Positions 47,711-57,019 of a DNA stretch of 57,019 nucleotides are shown here, piece after piece. This DNA is from Bacteroidales bacterium (GTDB taxonomy: Bacteria; Bacteroidota; Bacteroidia; Bacteroidales; JAFGUD01). Position numbers and translations under genes: made by a program. The stretch lies in NCBI GenBank assembly GCA_016936595.1, contig JAFGXO010000011.1, positions 1 to 57,019 of the forward strand, read 5' to 3'. The notes under the pieces were generated by a model, which was not told where the DNA came from, made no database searches, and saw only the letters and a program-made list of their open reading frames with translations. Each line of letters opens with the position of its first letter. The first letter of the stretch is position 1.

Positions 47711-49777
47711 TTAGTCTTTTTTAGTGTTAGTGTTTTTTTCAATTTTTTGCAAATAGTTGTAAACAGCAATTTGAGCTCTAATTTTTTCTTTTCCTTGAGT
47801 ATTATTTTTATTTGAAAGATTGTTGTCTAAAATTCTGGCAGCAACATTGTCTTTTTTATGAATATCAAATATATCTAAGATGATTTTTTGAATATTAGGA
47901 TCAAAAATTGGGAATGTAGCTTCAACTCTGCGGTCAATATTTCTAACCATAAGGTCTGCTGAACTTAGAAAAATTTTTGGTTTTTGGGCGTTTCCAAAAA
48001 TAAGCATTCTTGTGTGTTCTAAAAAACGATCAATTATTCCGTAAGCTTCAATTTTATCTGTTTTATCTTTAATGCCGGTAATTAACGAAAACATTCCTCG
48101 TATTAATAAAATTACTTCTACGCCATTTTGAGATGCTTCGCTCAACAAATCGATTATTTCGCGGTCGTCAAAATTATTAATTTTAATATGAATATATGCT
48201 TTTTCTCCGGCTTTTGCATTTTCAATTTCTTGTTTGATAAGTTTTTTAATTTGTGTTCTAAAATTAAATGGTGATACTAAAAGATGATTAAACACAAAAT
48301 GTTTATAATTATTTTTTATAAATTCAAACATTTTTTGCACATCAAGAATTATTTTAGGATTGGCTGTTAAGATTGTAATATCTGTGTAAAGTTTTGCTGT
48401 TGTTTCGTTGTAGTTTCCGGTTCCAACTGCGGCAAAGCGTTCGTAATTGTCTCCAATTTTTTTGGTGATTAAAGTTAGTTTTGAGTGAACTTTTAAACCA
48501 GGTACTCCATGTATTACTTTAACTCCTCCTTCAGTTAATTTTTTGCTCCACGAAATATTTTCTTTTTCGTCAAATCTGGCTTGTAATTCGATAACAGCTG
48601 TAACATATTTTCCGTTTTGAACGGCACTAAGCAGAGCCGAAATAATATCTGAATTTTTGCTCAATCTGTACAATGTAATTTTAATTGAAACAACGTCTTT
48701 ATCAATCGCTGCTTCTTTAATAAAATTAACAAAATAATTAAAAGAATGATACGGGTAATGTAAAAATATATCTTGTTTTTTTACAACATCAAAGTAGCTT
48801 ATTCTTTTTTCAAGTGCTTTAATTTTTATAGGCTCTATTTTTTTATATATTGCTTCTTCTCCTAAAACGTTCGGAAATTTAAGGAAATCTTTGGTGTTAT
48901 GGTATCTTGTTCCGGAAATTAGGGTATCCATATTGCCTATTTTGAACATTTTTACTAAATAATCTAATATGTCTTGTTCAATGTTTCTATCATAAACTAA
49001 TCTTACAGGTAGTCCTTTTTTTCTGCGTTTAAGGCTTTTATCTAATAATTCTAAATACGACGATGAAATATCGTCTTTTATGTCAAGTTCTGCGTCTTTA
49101 GTTAATTTGAACGCATAGGCTTTTATTTTTTCAACATCTAAAAAATAAAATAATTCTTTTAGTCCTAATCTAACAATATCATCTAAATACATTATTCTTG
49201 TAACTTTTTCGTCTTTATGAAGAATAATAAATCTGTCAAATTTATTTGTTGGTAATTGCATTAGTGCAAAAATCGGTTTTTCTTCATTGTTGATAATCAA
49301 TTTGAGGGCAAAATAAATATTGTCGTCAACTAAATCGGGGCTGCGTTTTTTCCCTCTCAAAATTATTGGGAGTAGTGATCCTTTTAATGATTCGCAAAAA
49401 AATGTTTTTGCATATTTATAATCTCTATCTGATAGTTCATTTTCGTCAACTATCTCAATATTATTCTTTTTAAGTTCTTGTTTTATTAGTTGATGTGCTT
49501 CTTCGTAGGATTTATTTTGTTCTCTTACAATTCTGTTTATTTCCTTTAAAGTTTCTACGGGGCTATGTCCTACAATTTTTTTTGCTTTGCTTTTAAGTTT
49601 GGTTAATCGTTTTAATGTGGCTACTCTAACTCTGTAAAATTCGTCCATATTATTTGAATAAATTCCTAAAAATTTTACGCGTTCGTGTAAGGGAACTTCT
49701 TCATTTAAAGCTTGTTGTAAAACTCTTTCGCTAAATGAGAGCCAGCTAATTTCTTTAGGGCGGTAAATTGTTGCCAT
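47711..49777 (-). CDS. ppk1: Polyphosphate kinase 1
   Basis: 'RPKEISWLSFSERVLQQA', 'YPYHSFNYFVNFIKEAA', 'KVHSKLTLITKK', 'GTGNYNETTAKLYTD', 'SSADLMVRNIDRRVE'. Confidence 0.96.
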   Translation of the reverse strand: MATIYRPKEISWLSFSERVLQQALNEEVPLHERVKFLGIYSNNMDEFYRVRVATLKRLTKLKSKAKKIVGHSPVETLKEINRIVREQNKSYEEAHQLIKQELKKNNIEIVDENELSDRDYKYAKTFFCESLKGSLLPIILRGKKRSPDLVDDNIYFALKLIINNEEKPIFALMQLPTNKFDRFIILHKDEKVTRIMYLDDIVRLGLKELFYFLDVEKIKAYAFKLTKDAELDIKDDISSSYLELLDKSLKRRKKGLPVRLVYDRNIEQDILDYLVKMFKIGNMDTLISGTRYHNTKDFLKFPNVLGEEAIYKKIEPIKIKALEKRISYFDVVKKQDIFLHYPYHSFNYFVNFIKEAAIDKDVVSIKITLYRLSKNSDIISALLSAVQNGKYVTAVIELQARFDEKENISWSKKLTEGGVKVIHGVPGLKVHSKLTLITKKIGDNYERFAAVGTGNYNETTAKLYTDITILTANPKIILDVQKMFEFIKNNYKHFVFNHLLVSPFNFRTQIKKLIKQEIENAKAGEKAYIHIKINNFDDREIIDLLSEASQNGVEVILLIRGMFSLITGIKDKTDKIEAYGIIDRFLEHTRMLIFGNAQKPKIFLSSADLMVRNIDRRVEATFPIFDPNIQKIILDIFDIHKKDNVAARILDNNLSNKNNTQGKEKIRAQIAVYNYLQKIEKNTNTKKD

Positions 49778-49851
49778 TTTTTAGTGTTTTTTCAAAATTA
49801 TAAAAAAAATATGAAAAATTAAAATGTATTTTTTTGTTTTAAACTTAAATG

Positions 49852-50877
49852 TTATTGTTGCAAAATTTTAGATACCGCATCTACCCATTTGTCATTATCA
49901 TTTAAACTTTTTACCATCACAAATTTTTTGCCACCATTTTTTATAAAAATTTCTTTGTATTCTAAATTAAGTTCTATGTTTGTTTCTAAACAATCTGCAA
50001 CAAATGATGGTGCAATAATCAAAATTTTTTTAATATTGTTCTGTGCATAGTTTTTTATTACTTCATCGGTAAACGGACTCAGCCAACCTTCTGATAATCT
50101 TGATTGAAAAGTTGTTATTGTTTTTGAGGGTGTTATTCCTGTTTTTTGTAATAGTAATCGTGTTGTTTGATAACAAGTTGCTTTATAACAATGAGTTCCA
50201 TGTTCAGGCATTTTTGTTTCGCAAGTACAAGATTGATAATTTATATCTGCATGTGTTTTATTGATTTGACGTATTGGTAAACCATGATACGAAAAAATAA
50301 TCTTGTCAAAATCTTCTGGTTTATATTTTTTTATTTGATCAGAAAACGAATCTATAAAAGCTTCGTGTGAATAATATTGATTGATAAAACGAATTGAAGG
50401 AATTATTTCCCATGTTTTAGTTTGTTTCATTACAAGATCAAAAATTGAACCTGTTGTTGATGATGCATATTGAGGGAAAAGTGGAAAAATTATTAATTCC
50501 TCAAAATTTTGCTGTTTTATTTTAGATAATATTGTTTTAAGTTCAGGTTTTCCGTATCTCATAGCACCAAAAACAACATATTCTGGTTCTAATTTTTTTT
50601 GAAGTTTTTCTGCTAAATTGTTCAGATAAATTAGTAATGGAGAACCTTCGGGTGTCCAAAGTTTTTTGTATATTTTTGTAGATTTGGGTGTTCTAAAAGG
50701 TACAATAATTAAATTTACAAGTAATTTTCTTGCAATCCAGGGTAAGTCTATTACTCGTTTGTCGTTTAAAAAATTAAACAAATATTTTCTAACATGCTTT
50801 TTTGTAGCACTTTCAGGGGTTCCCAGATTTACAACTAATAATATCTTTTTAATATGTTTGTTGCTTGTATCAATCAT
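49852..50877 (-). CDS. hemH: Ferrochelatase
   Basis: 'LLVVNLGTPES', 'FPLFPQYASSTTGS', 'FSYHGLPIRQI', 'FQSRLSEGWLSPFTDE'. Confidence 0.95.
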   Translation of the reverse strand: MIDTSNKHIKKILLVVNLGTPESATKKHVRKYLFNFLNDKRVIDLPWIARKLLVNLIIVPFRTPKSTKIYKKLWTPEGSPLLIYLNNLAEKLQKKLEPEYVVFGAMRYGKPELKTILSKIKQQNFEELIIFPLFPQYASSTTGSIFDLVMKQTKTWEIIPSIRFINQYYSHEAFIDSFSDQIKKYKPEDFDKIIFSYHGLPIRQINKTHADINYQSCTCETKMPEHGTHCYKATCYQTTRLLLQKTGITPSKTITTFQSRLSEGWLSPFTDEVIKNYAQNNIKKILIIAPSFVADCLETNIELNLEYKEIFIKNGGKKFVMVKSLNDNDKWVDAVSKILQQ

Positions 50878-50933
50878 TTATTTGGAGTATTTTTATTATA
50901 CTTATGCAATAAAAATTATCAATGTGGGTTTTA

Positions 50934-52298
50934 TTAAATTATTGAGTTTGCGATGTCAACAGCTTGTTTTACTCGGTCTGCCATACCAATACCATTTCTG
51001 ATATTTCCGGCAAGTAGTAATCCTTCGTGTTGTTTTTCCAACTGGCTTATTAGTTCAAATCTTTTTTTTGATTTTTCATCGTATTGGGGTATAGCATGTT
51101 GATATTTATAAATATTTATAAAATCCGGCTGAATATTATCTAAATTTAAAGTTGAATTTATCTCTTCAATTGCAATTTGTTTTATCTCATTATCTGATTT
51201 TTCAAATAAATCGGGTCTTTTTATTCCTCCCATAAATACCGATAATATTACTCCTTTTTCGGGGGTTCTATTTTTAAAAATTGATGAAGGAAATAGTATT
51301 CCCAGTACATTTCTTTTTTCGACTGTAGGAACTAAACCTCCAAAAGCAGGTAATCCAATTCCTTTCCAGTTTTTATAACCTGCAACGGTTAAAATAACTT
51401 TTGCATATTCTAAATTTGTAATTGGTTCAAGAGTTTTTTTGTCGATAAATGATAGAATTTCCGGCAGTGCATAAGCTCCAACTGTTGTAATAATTTTTTT
51501 TGATATTATGTTAATATTGTGGTCTTTATGTTCAAATATTGTGTTAAATGAATTGTTTGATTTTTCTATTGTAACATTATTACAATTTTTATAGATGTTT
51601 TTTTGTTCGATGTTTTTTTCGAGAGCCGAAATTAAATTTTTAAGTCCTCCTTTTGTCGAAAAAACTTCTTTTGTTGCACGTTTTTCGAGTTGGGTTTTTG
51701 GTAGTTTTGCTTTTTTTATCGAACCTTTAATAAAACTCCCGTAATTTTGTTCAAGATTGTACAATTTTGGCAAAGCAAATTTTGTAACAAGTTTATTTGG
51801 ATCACCTGCATAAATGCCCGAAATAAAAGGGTCAACTGCGTAATCAAGAAAACTTTTTCCCATTCTTCTTTTCACAAGTTCAGCAACAGTTTCATTCGGA
51901 TTTGTGCCTTTTTTTCTGAAAGGTTCGCCTAAAATTTTAAGTTTATCTTTAAAAGAAAAAAGTGGAGTTTTAATTGCCGAAAAAGCACCTGATGGAAGAG
52001 CATTCCATTTTCCTTTTTTTAAAATCCAACGTTGTTTTGAGGCTTTATTGGCTGTTTCAAGTTCGCAATCGTTTTTTAAATCGTCAAAAAGTTGAACTAA
52101 TTCAGGGTTTGATAATACCCCTGTATTCGGACCTGTTTCGTAAATAAATCCGTCATGCTCGTGGGTTTGTATAACGCCGCCAACTATGTCATTTTTTTCA
52201 ATAATTAAAACATTTTTTCCTGCTTTTTTTAAATAAAAGGCTAATGTTAAGCCTGTTAGTCCGGCTCCAATTATTATTATATCTGTTTTTATTGTCAT
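50934..52298 (-). CDS. hemG: Protoporphyrinogen oxidase (HemY/PPOX-type)
   Basis: FAD motif 'IIIIGAGLTGLTLAFYLKKAGKNVLIIEK'; 'PFISGIYAGDPNKL'; MTIKTD start at 52298 avoids the overlap with hemN. Confidence 0.93.
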   Translation of the reverse strand: MTIKTDIIIIGAGLTGLTLAFYLKKAGKNVLIIEKNDIVGGVIQTHEHDGFIYETGPNTGVLSNPELVQLFDDLKNDCELETANKASKQRWILKKGKWNALPSGAFSAIKTPLFSFKDKLKILGEPFRKKGTNPNETVAELVKRRMGKSFLDYAVDPFISGIYAGDPNKLVTKFALPKLYNLEQNYGSFIKGSIKKAKLPKTQLEKRATKEVFSTKGGLKNLISALEKNIEQKNIYKNCNNVTIEKSNNSFNTIFEHKDHNINIISKKIITTVGAYALPEILSFIDKKTLEPITNLEYAKVILTVAGYKNWKGIGLPAFGGLVPTVEKRNVLGILFPSSIFKNRTPEKGVILSVFMGGIKRPDLFEKSDNEIKQIAIEEINSTLNLDNIQPDFINIYKYQHAIPQYDEKSKKRFELISQLEKQHEGLLLAGNIRNGIGMADRVKQAVDIANSII

Positions 52299-52302
52299 TT
52301 TT

Positions 52303-53676
52303 TTATACTGATTTTGAATATTTGTTGTTTTCAAAAGAATAATTAGGGTCAAGCGAAGCAGCAATATTGCGAATAAAAAAAGCTCCTTTTTCTGTGATTT
52401 CTATTTTTTCTTGGCTAAAAGTCAATAGTTCATCATTTTTAAATTCGTTCAACTCTTTAATATTCAGGCTTATATTTTGTTTTATTTCGTCAACGCTTAT
52501 GTTTATTTTATTAGATAATAGATTAAAATCTAATTTTAAATTGCACATAAGTTCGGTAATTGCTTCGCCTGTAATTCTCTGATTTTTAGATAAAAGCATT
52601 CCTTTTTCTATTGGTAAAATATCATTGTTTATTTTTTGTATATAATCGTTTGTTTCTTTTGTGTTTTGAAAATATCCACCCGAAATTTGGCTGATTGCCG
52701 AAACTCCAAAAGCATAAACCTGTCCGGTTGTTTGACGGGAACAATATCCCTGGAAGTTTCTATGTAACATATTGTTTTTCAGTGCAGTATATAGTTCGTC
52801 GTTTTCTAAAACGTAATGATCAAAACCAATAGGCTTGTAACCTTCTTTTTTTAATATTTTGTTTGCGGCAAAAAACATTTCTGTTTTTTCGTCAGCATTT
52901 GGCATGCCTAATTTTTCAAGAATTTGCTGATGTTTTTTTATCCACGGAACGTGAGCATAGGAAAAAGTAACCAATCTGTCGGGTCTTATTTTTGCTGCTT
53001 TTTCTATTGTTTCGCTAAAATTTTCAACATTTTGACCGGGCAAACCGTAAATAAAATCTAAATTTACCGAAATATTATCTTTTCGTATAAAATCAACAAT
53101 TTCGTGTACAGGAATTATAGATGGTTTTCTGTTTACTTTTTTCAAAACTTCGGTGTTAAAATCCTGAATACCAACACTAAATCTGTTAAATCCTGCTTTT
53201 TTTAGTTTGTCAATATATTTAAAATCTAAATACCCCGGGTGTACTTCAATTGCAATTTCCGGTTTATCAATGAACTGAAATTCGTCAAAAAAAAGTTGAT
53301 TTATTTCGGCTAAAATTTCGGCATCAATAGCATTTGGTGTTCCGCCTCCGTAGTGAATTTGCGATACTAATCTTTTTTTGTCAATGTGCTTAATTACACT
53401 TTTAATTTCTTTTTTTAAAGCGTCAATATATGGCTTAACTTTTAAACCTTTTCCTATATTACATGCATTGCAGCCGCAGTAGAAGCATATTTTATGACAA
53501 AAAGGAATATGCACATAAAATGCAATTAATTTTGGATTTTTATAGTTAGAGTTTTGTATGTTCTCAAGGTATTCTTTTTTAGTTATATCATCTGAAAAAT
53601 GATTTGCCGGCGGATAACTTGTATATCGTGGTACCGGTTTATTGTATTTTTTAATTATTTTTTTATCTATTTCCAT
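52303..53676 (-). CDS. hemN: Oxygen-independent coproporphyrinogen III oxidase
   Basis: Radical-SAM 'HIPFCHKICFYCGCN', 'RYTSYPPA', 'QIHYGGGTPN'. Confidence 0.96.
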   Translation of the reverse strand: MEIDKKIIKKYNKPVPRYTSYPPANHFSDDITKKEYLENIQNSNYKNPKLIAFYVHIPFCHKICFYCGCNACNIGKGLKVKPYIDALKKEIKSVIKHIDKKRLVSQIHYGGGTPNAIDAEILAEINQLFFDEFQFIDKPEIAIEVHPGYLDFKYIDKLKKAGFNRFSVGIQDFNTEVLKKVNRKPSIIPVHEIVDFIRKDNISVNLDFIYGLPGQNVENFSETIEKAAKIRPDRLVTFSYAHVPWIKKHQQILEKLGMPNADEKTEMFFAANKILKKEGYKPIGFDHYVLENDELYTALKNNMLHRNFQGYCSRQTTGQVYAFGVSAISQISGGYFQNTKETNDYIQKINNDILPIEKGMLLSKNQRITGEAITELMCNLKLDFNLLSNKINISVDEIKQNISLNIKELNEFKNDELLTFSQEKIEITEKGAFFIRNIAASLDPNYSFENNKYSKSV

Positions 53677-54877
53677 TTCTAATTTTTTTATTTAAATAAA
53701 TTGAAAAAATTACTATTACTAAGGTTATTACAACAAGAATAGCCTCGTATTTAAATAGTCCATTATAGCCAATTTTATCTCCAATTTTTCCGCTAAAAAT
53801 TGCAATAATCATACTACTTAAGTGAGTAATAACAATTTGAAGTGTAAAATCGGTTCCTTCTCGGTTATTTCTTACAATTTCCATTGATTTTGTGTAAATT
53901 GCTACTGTTGCAAAACCGTAACTACCCCATAATAAGCCAATTCCAATATAAATTTGAGCTAATGTTGGCGTAGAATTTGTAATATATACAAAATACAAAA
54001 CAGCAGCCAAGCTAATAAACAAAAAGCTTATAAGAGCTTTATTTACTGATATTTTTTTTACGACATAACCTGCTAATAATGAGGAAATTACGGCTATCGC
54101 CGTCCCTACAATACCCGACATAAATCCAATTTGTTTTACATCATAGCCAAGATCAACAAGATAGGGCTTTAACATAGCTAAAACGCCTATTATTCCGGAA
54201 TAGTAGAAGATTAAAACCGGAAGGTGTAATATGGTTTTTTTGTTTGTGAAAAATGTAAAGATGTCGGTAAATTTAACCGATTTAGTGTTGTTTTTTTCTA
54301 ATTTTTTTTCATCTTTATACAAAAAAAGCGGAATAATTGCAATTAAAACAAATGCAGCTAACAAAAACAGTAATACCGACCATCCAAAATAAAAATAAGC
54401 AATTAATAAAACCCCTGTTCCAAGCAATGAACCAACAAAACTTCCGGCACTTTGCATGCTGTTTCCATAAGCTCGTTCGCTTTTTTTAAGATTTAATATT
54501 GCAAAGGCATCGGTGGCAATATCCTGAGTAGCAGATGCGATAAACGCAACAACCATTAAAATAACAATTAATTTAAAATCGGTTTTTAAACTAAATAATC
54601 CGATGCTAATTATTACAAAAGCATAAAATAATTCAGATAATATTATCCAACGTTTTAAATCTTTATTGTTTTGTGAGGTTTTATCAACCATTGGTGCCCA
54701 TAAAAATTTTAGTATCCACGGAAGTTTTACTAATTGAAGCATTCCAATTGCTTCAAGTGAATATTTTTCCTGACGCATAATTACAGGCACTACCGTTGAA
54801 AAAAAACTCATTGGTACTGATTGTGCAATGTATAAGCTAAAAAGAACAGGATATTTTTGCCATAAATTATTTTTCAC
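53663..54877 (-). CDS. MFS transporter, AmpG/PAT (RhtX/FptX-like) family
   Basis: 'LFSLYIAQSVPMSFFSTVVPVIMRQ...PWILKFLWAPMVDKT'; 12-TM pattern; overlaps the hemN start by 14 nt. Confidence 0.8.
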   Translation of the reverse strand: MKNNLWQKYPVLFSLYIAQSVPMSFFSTVVPVIMRQEKYSLEAIGMLQLVKLPWILKFLWAPMVDKTSQNNKDLKRWIILSELFYAFVIISIGLFSLKTDFKLIVILMVVAFIASATQDIATDAFAILNLKKSERAYGNSMQSAGSFVGSLLGTGVLLIAYFYFGWSVLLFLLAAFVLIAIIPLFLYKDEKKLEKNNTKSVKFTDIFTFFTNKKTILHLPVLIFYYSGIIGVLAMLKPYLVDLGYDVKQIGFMSGIVGTAIAVISSLLAGYVVKKISVNKALISFLFISLAAVLYFVYITNSTPTLAQIYIGIGLLWGSYGFATVAIYTKSMEIVRNNREGTDFTLQIVITHLSSMIIAIFSGKIGDKIGYNGLFKYEAILVVITLVIVIFSIYLNKKIRNGNR

Positions 54878-54880
54878 ATC

Positions 54881-56950
54881 TTAAAATTTTACGGATAAAC
54901 TTGCTCCAAATTGTAGCGGTTTTCCTATTTGCACATATTTATTTCCGAGTGCTTCAAAATAAAATGAATTATATGTTTGATTTAAAAGATTTTTACCCCA
55001 CAAATCAAATTGAAAAATATTTTTTATAAAAGATATTTTTGCATCAACAAGATTATAATATTTTTGATAGCTTGTATTTTCTTCGTTCCAATACAAGTCT
55101 CCAATTCCTTTATAAACCAAACTAAAATTTATTTTATTGATAAATAAATTATTTAACACAATAGTTTTATTTAATTGTATCGAAACTGTATTTTGGGGAA
55201 CGTAAGGAATAAAATTACCATTGTAATTAGTTAAACTATCAACAACGTTAGAAATAAATGTTGCATGTGTATATCCATAATTAACAGCAACTTGCAAGTT
55301 TCTTTTGGGTATAAATTGAATCGAAAATTCGCTTCCTTTGCTAACCGAATGGCCGGCATTTTTGAGCATTGAGCCTTGTCCGCTTGGAACAGTTTGGTAA
55401 ATTTGCTGATTTCTCCAATCAATGTAAAACAGAGCAATATCAACATAAAGTTTTTGGTTTATCAACGACGATTTTACACCTGCTTCATAGTTCCAACTGT
55501 ATTCCGGGTCAAAAGTTAAATCTTCGGGGCGTTCAAATGTAGAGTTAAAACCACCTGTTTTGTATCCTTTTGCAATAGTTGCATAAACAGAAGTATTTGT
55601 AAATGAATAGCTTATTGAAAATTTTGGCAAAACTTGCAAATAGTCTAAAGCAGGGTAAAGTGTATCAGCTTTGTTTATAATGTTACCAGCGGCCATTTCA
55701 ATATCATACTCGTAGTCTAATAAATTTTGTTCATAATCAAATCTAATACCGGCAGTTAAAACAATATTTCCAATTTTAAAAGTTGATTGATGAAAAGCCG
55801 CAACACCATAAATAGATGATAGATAATTTTTATATAGAGTCATATTAGAAGGGAAAACAGTAACATCAACTGATTTGTCAAACATCTGTGCAAAGCTATA
55901 AGCTCCTAATATCCAATTATATGCTTTTTTGCTTTTTGATCGAGTAATAATTTCCTGCGAAATCATGTTCTGTTTTTGAGTTTGTTTAACTAAATATAAT
56001 GAAGCATCTGTAAAATCTTGGTCAATATTTTGTTCGTCGCCTATAAATTGATAAGACGAAGTAGAAACAATTTCAAAATTATTTGAAGAATATTTTAAAA
56101 TAAAAGCATCAGAAAATAAATTACGATTGTATCCGCTATACTCATTATAGCTAATATCGTTTGCTGTTTGAGTAGAGTCATTAAAAACTGCGTATGGATA
56201 CCCTCCTTGATCACTTTTTTCAAAACTTGCAATGTTTTCAACCGAAAATTTGTCGGATATTTTCCAAATAAGTCTGTTTCGAACCCCAAATGAAGATAAA
56301 ACATCAATTTTTGTGTTGTTAAAATTATTTGTAAAAAAACCGTCGTTATGTTTGTAGTTTAGGGCTAAAGAATACCCAATTTTATTGGAAATAAGTCCGT
56401 AATTAGCAATATTTGCATTATAGCTTCCATAACTGCCGGCAGATAAATTTATATTAGTTCCTTGAAAATATAAAGGCGAAATAGTAACAATGTTTATTAT
56501 ACCACCCATAGTGTTTCGTCCGAATAAAGTTCCTTGAGGACCTCTAAGTACTTCTATTTGTTTTATTTCGAAAAAATCGAAAGCAAATGCAGCTTTTTCA
56601 AAGTAGGGAACATTGTCAACATACAAGCCAACAGAGGGGGAATTAATACGCGAGCCTATACCTCGGATATATACCGGAGAAGTAAGCTTAGAGCCATAAT
56701 CCGGCATAAAAAAATTTGGTGCAGTTGAAGAAATATCACTTAAAGTTGTAATTTGATTTTGCTGAATATTTTTAGTTGTAAGTATAGAAACCGAAGCCGG
56801 TAATTCCTTGTATTTTAATTGATTTTTTGAAGACTGAATAACAATTTCATCAAATTTAATTTCAGAAATTGTATCTTGTTTTTGAGCAATCAAATTTGAA
56901 AAAAGCACAAAAACAAAAAATAAAGCGATTATTATTTTTTTATAATACAT
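54881..56950 (-). CDS. TonB-dependent outer-membrane receptor (siderophore/heme-type)
   Basis: Plug 'FDEIVIQSSKNQLKYKELPASVSILT', 'IEVLRGPQGTLFGRNTMGGIINIVT', 'TIAKGYKTGGFNSTF'; MYYKK signal-peptide start preferred over 56989. Confidence 0.93.
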   Translation of the reverse strand: MYYKKIIIALFFVFVLFSNLIAQKQDTISEIKFDEIVIQSSKNQLKYKELPASVSILTTKNIQQNQITTLSDISSTAPNFFMPDYGSKLTSPVYIRGIGSRINSPSVGLYVDNVPYFEKAAFAFDFFEIKQIEVLRGPQGTLFGRNTMGGIINIVTISPLYFQGTNINLSAGSYGSYNANIANYGLISNKIGYSLALNYKHNDGFFTNNFNNTKIDVLSSFGVRNRLIWKISDKFSVENIASFEKSDQGGYPYAVFNDSTQTANDISYNEYSGYNRNLFSDAFILKYSSNNFEIVSTSSYQFIGDEQNIDQDFTDASLYLVKQTQKQNMISQEIITRSKSKKAYNWILGAYSFAQMFDKSVDVTVFPSNMTLYKNYLSSIYGVAAFHQSTFKIGNIVLTAGIRFDYEQNLLDYEYDIEMAAGNIINKADTLYPALDYLQVLPKFSISYSFTNTSVYATIAKGYKTGGFNSTFERPEDLTFDPEYSWNYEAGVKSSLINQKLYVDIALFYIDWRNQQIYQTVPSGQGSMLKNAGHSVSKGSEFSIQFIPKRNLQVAVNYGYTHATFISNVVDSLTNYNGNFIPYVPQNTVSIQLNKTIVLNNLFINKINFSLVYKGIGDLYWNEENTSYQKYYNLVDAKISFIKNIFQFDLWGKNLLNQTYNSFYFEALGNKYVQIGKPLQFGASLSVKF

Positions 56951-57019
56951 TAGTTTTTTTTTAGAAGTTTGAAAAAAATAATTGTTCAAAATTTCTATCG
57001 GTAAAATTGAACTTTGAAA

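Noticed and set aside
50934-52364. 476-aa hemG ORF start at 52364
   Set aside because: The first 22 aa overlap hemN and look non-native; MTIKTDIIIIGAG at 52298 is the sensible start.

Overview
AT-rich chromosomal window that looks like Bacteroidetes/Bacteroidota. The evidence is T9SS-type C-terminal sorting domains, TAnnTTTG-type -7 boxes, late-heme genes and an FlaA1/CapD-type epimerase. About 35 CDSs are supportable. Most are housekeeping: trxB, rluD-type, valS, fabG, folP, M23 peptidase, ffh, ppk1, hemH/hemG/hemN. Accessory content: (i) a left-edge region with an Rpn/PD-(D/E)XK nuclease and a frameshifted sulfotransferase-like remnant; (ii) a stand-alone class D beta-lactamase; (iii) a tight operon of GGCT, a non-canonical Nramp, an NTT/HEAT/cNMP-like fusion and folP; (iv) three consecutive T9SS-sorted surface proteins, one of 3561 aa built from about 300-aa modules with higher-order A-B-A-B duplication and nested domain insertions, next to a TPR-TM-AraC regulator; (v) a late-heme operon containing a TonB-dependent receptor and an MFS permease. 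A candidate minus-strand ncRNA (about 18.85-19.05 kb) is suggested by a strand-specific terminator and a -7 box. No rRNA, tRNA, CRISPR array, IS element or intact prophage was recognised. All assignments come from reading motifs; no database search was run.
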